Assembly (NCBI GenBank): GCA_002309585.1
Contig: DBXN01000026.1
Location: 11,757-17,851, forward strand
Direction of reading: 5' to 3'
Source: Verrucomicrobia bacterium UBA1211
Lineage (GTDB): Bacteria; Verrucomicrobiota; Kiritimatiellia; RFP12; UBA1067
Length of the DNA: 6,095 nucleotides
Position numbers and translations under genes: made by a program. Numbering within the stretch: the stretch's first letter is position 1; each line of letters starts with the position of its first letter. This document shows, in pieces, positions 5,254 through 6,095 of this stretch. The notes beneath the pieces are model-generated. The model did no database searches. It worked only from the letters and a program-made list of their open reading frames with translations, and was not told where the DNA came from.

Positions 5254-6095
5254 ATGAGGGGGATATGCTGTGCGGGGAATATGGTTGTCGATACGACATA
5301 CCCGATTGAGACGTGGCCGAAACAGAGCGAGCTGACCCGGATCACGGAGGGCATCCAGAAATCAACGGGTGGAAGCGTCTGCAACACCGTGACCGATCTG
5401 GCGCGGCTGGATCCGACGCTCCGTCTGATGGCGTCCGGATTCGCGGGGCATGATCCCGACGGCGATTTCATGCTGGAGACGCTGTCGCGCTATCCCAACA
5501 TCGATGTGGGCATGGTCCGCCGCGACGGCGACACCTCCTTCACCGCCGTGATGTCCAATAACCAGACCAAGGAACGGACCTTCTTCCAGTATGCCGGCGC
5601 GAACGCCTACTACGGCGAGGAGCATATCGATCTGGACCGGTTGGATGTCGATCTCTTCCATATCGGCTACATCCTGCTCTTGCCCCATCTGGATGAGCCG
5701 GATCCGGAGTACGGGACCAAGATGGCGCGCTTGCTGCACCGGGTTCAGGAGCGGGGCGTCAAGACCTCGATCGATGTCGTCTCCGAGACCGGCGGACGGT
5801 TCCAGCGGCTGGTCCCGCCGGCATTGCGGTATGCCGATTACTGCATCATCAACGAACTGGAGGCCCAGCAGACAACGGGCATCACCCTGCGCGGGGAGGA
5901 CGGTGTGCTGCAACGCGCCAATCTCCGGCCCGCATTGGACCGGCTGAAGGAGTTGGGGGTCTCGACGTGGGCGGTGATCCACTGTCCGGAATTGGGGTGC
6001 GGGATCGATACGGAGGGACGCTTCGTTGAAGTGCCGAGCCTCCGGCTGCCCGACGGGTACATTAAGGGTACGGTCGGCGCGGGGGACGCCTTCTG
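5254..6095 (+). CDS. PfkB/ribokinase-family carbohydrate kinase, N-terminal part (3' end outside window)
   Basis: The first 280 residues of a PfkB-superfamily kinase, which transfers phosphate from ATP to a sugar or nucleoside hydroxyl in the cytoplasm. Landmarks: CCAGNMVVD at the N-terminus (substrate side), STGGSVCNTVTDLARL (about 37-52; the GG-xxN substrate-binding turn), GFAGHDPDGDF (G-x-G-x-D-x-x-G, signature 1 region), DYCIINELEA (the NxxE magnesium-associated motif), and at the very end GTVGAGDAF, the signature 2 loop with anion hole and catalytic base Asp278. The window ends two bases after Phe280, so only the C-terminal tail is missing. The start is fixed by AAAGGAGG (5241-5248), five bases before the ATG. 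Sugar specificity cannot be read from these residues; the closest feel is the broad 'carbohydrate kinase family' rather than a classical ribokinase or fructokinase. Confidence 0.93.
   Translation, partial: MRGICCAGNMVVDTTYPIETWPKQSELTRITEGIQKSTGGSVCNTVTDLARLDPTLRLMASGFAGHDPDGDFMLETLSRYPNIDVGMVRRDGDTSFTAVMSNNQTKERTFFQYAGANAYYGEEHIDLDRLDVDLFHIGYILLLPHLDEPDPEYGTKMARLLHRVQERGVKTSIDVVSETGGRFQRLVPPALRYADYCIINELEAQQTTGITLRGEDGVLQRANLRPALDRLKELGVSTWAVIHCPELGCGIDTEGRFVEVPSLRLPDGYIKGTVGAGDAF

Overview
This window looks like ordinary chromosome from a moderately GC-rich Gram-negative bacterium. I saw no tRNA, rRNA, CRISPR array, integrase or transposase. The best guess is the PVC group, perhaps Kiritimatiellota or another Verrucomicrobiota lineage. 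This rests on the large secreted protein with repeated PA14-like units at the left edge, on the heptamer-repeat hairpin behind it, and on aryl-polyene-type carrier proteins, which imply an outer membrane. It is an inference from style, not from a marker gene.

Layout, left to right. Positions 1-1158 hold the 3' end of a large surface or secreted protein with two PA14-like beta-sandwich units and a beta-rich tail. A long imperfect hairpin built from TAGGTGT-type heptamers follows (1170-1236). A good sigma70-like promoter then drives a compact three-gene operon (1309-2236): two different acyl carrier proteins and a small polytopic membrane protein of the COG4648 type. This trio matches, in content and order, the carrier-protein end of aryl polyene (APE) pigment clusters. 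No ketosynthase, ligase, dehydratase, reductase, glycosyltransferase or exporter follows it here.

Next, from its own strong promoter, comes a small exported protein with a glycine-zipper segment and a run of VVVTPAPAP repeats (2293-2742). A bidirectional terminator (2768-2805) separates it from a convergent gene for a secreted serine beta-lactamase/esterase-family hydrolase (4034-2829, minus strand). A divergent promoter region (about 4050-4220) serves that hydrolase and a small membrane-anchored protein of uncertain family (4228-4713). A YccF-type inner-membrane protein (4834-5208) and the start of a PfkB-family sugar or nucleoside kinase (5254 to the window edge) follow, probably as one transcript.

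The most notable item is the APE-like ACP-ACP-COG4648 cassette standing apart from any enzyme that would use it. The rest is mostly envelope proteins and single-gene units. No stretch longer than about 300 bases lacks a gene.
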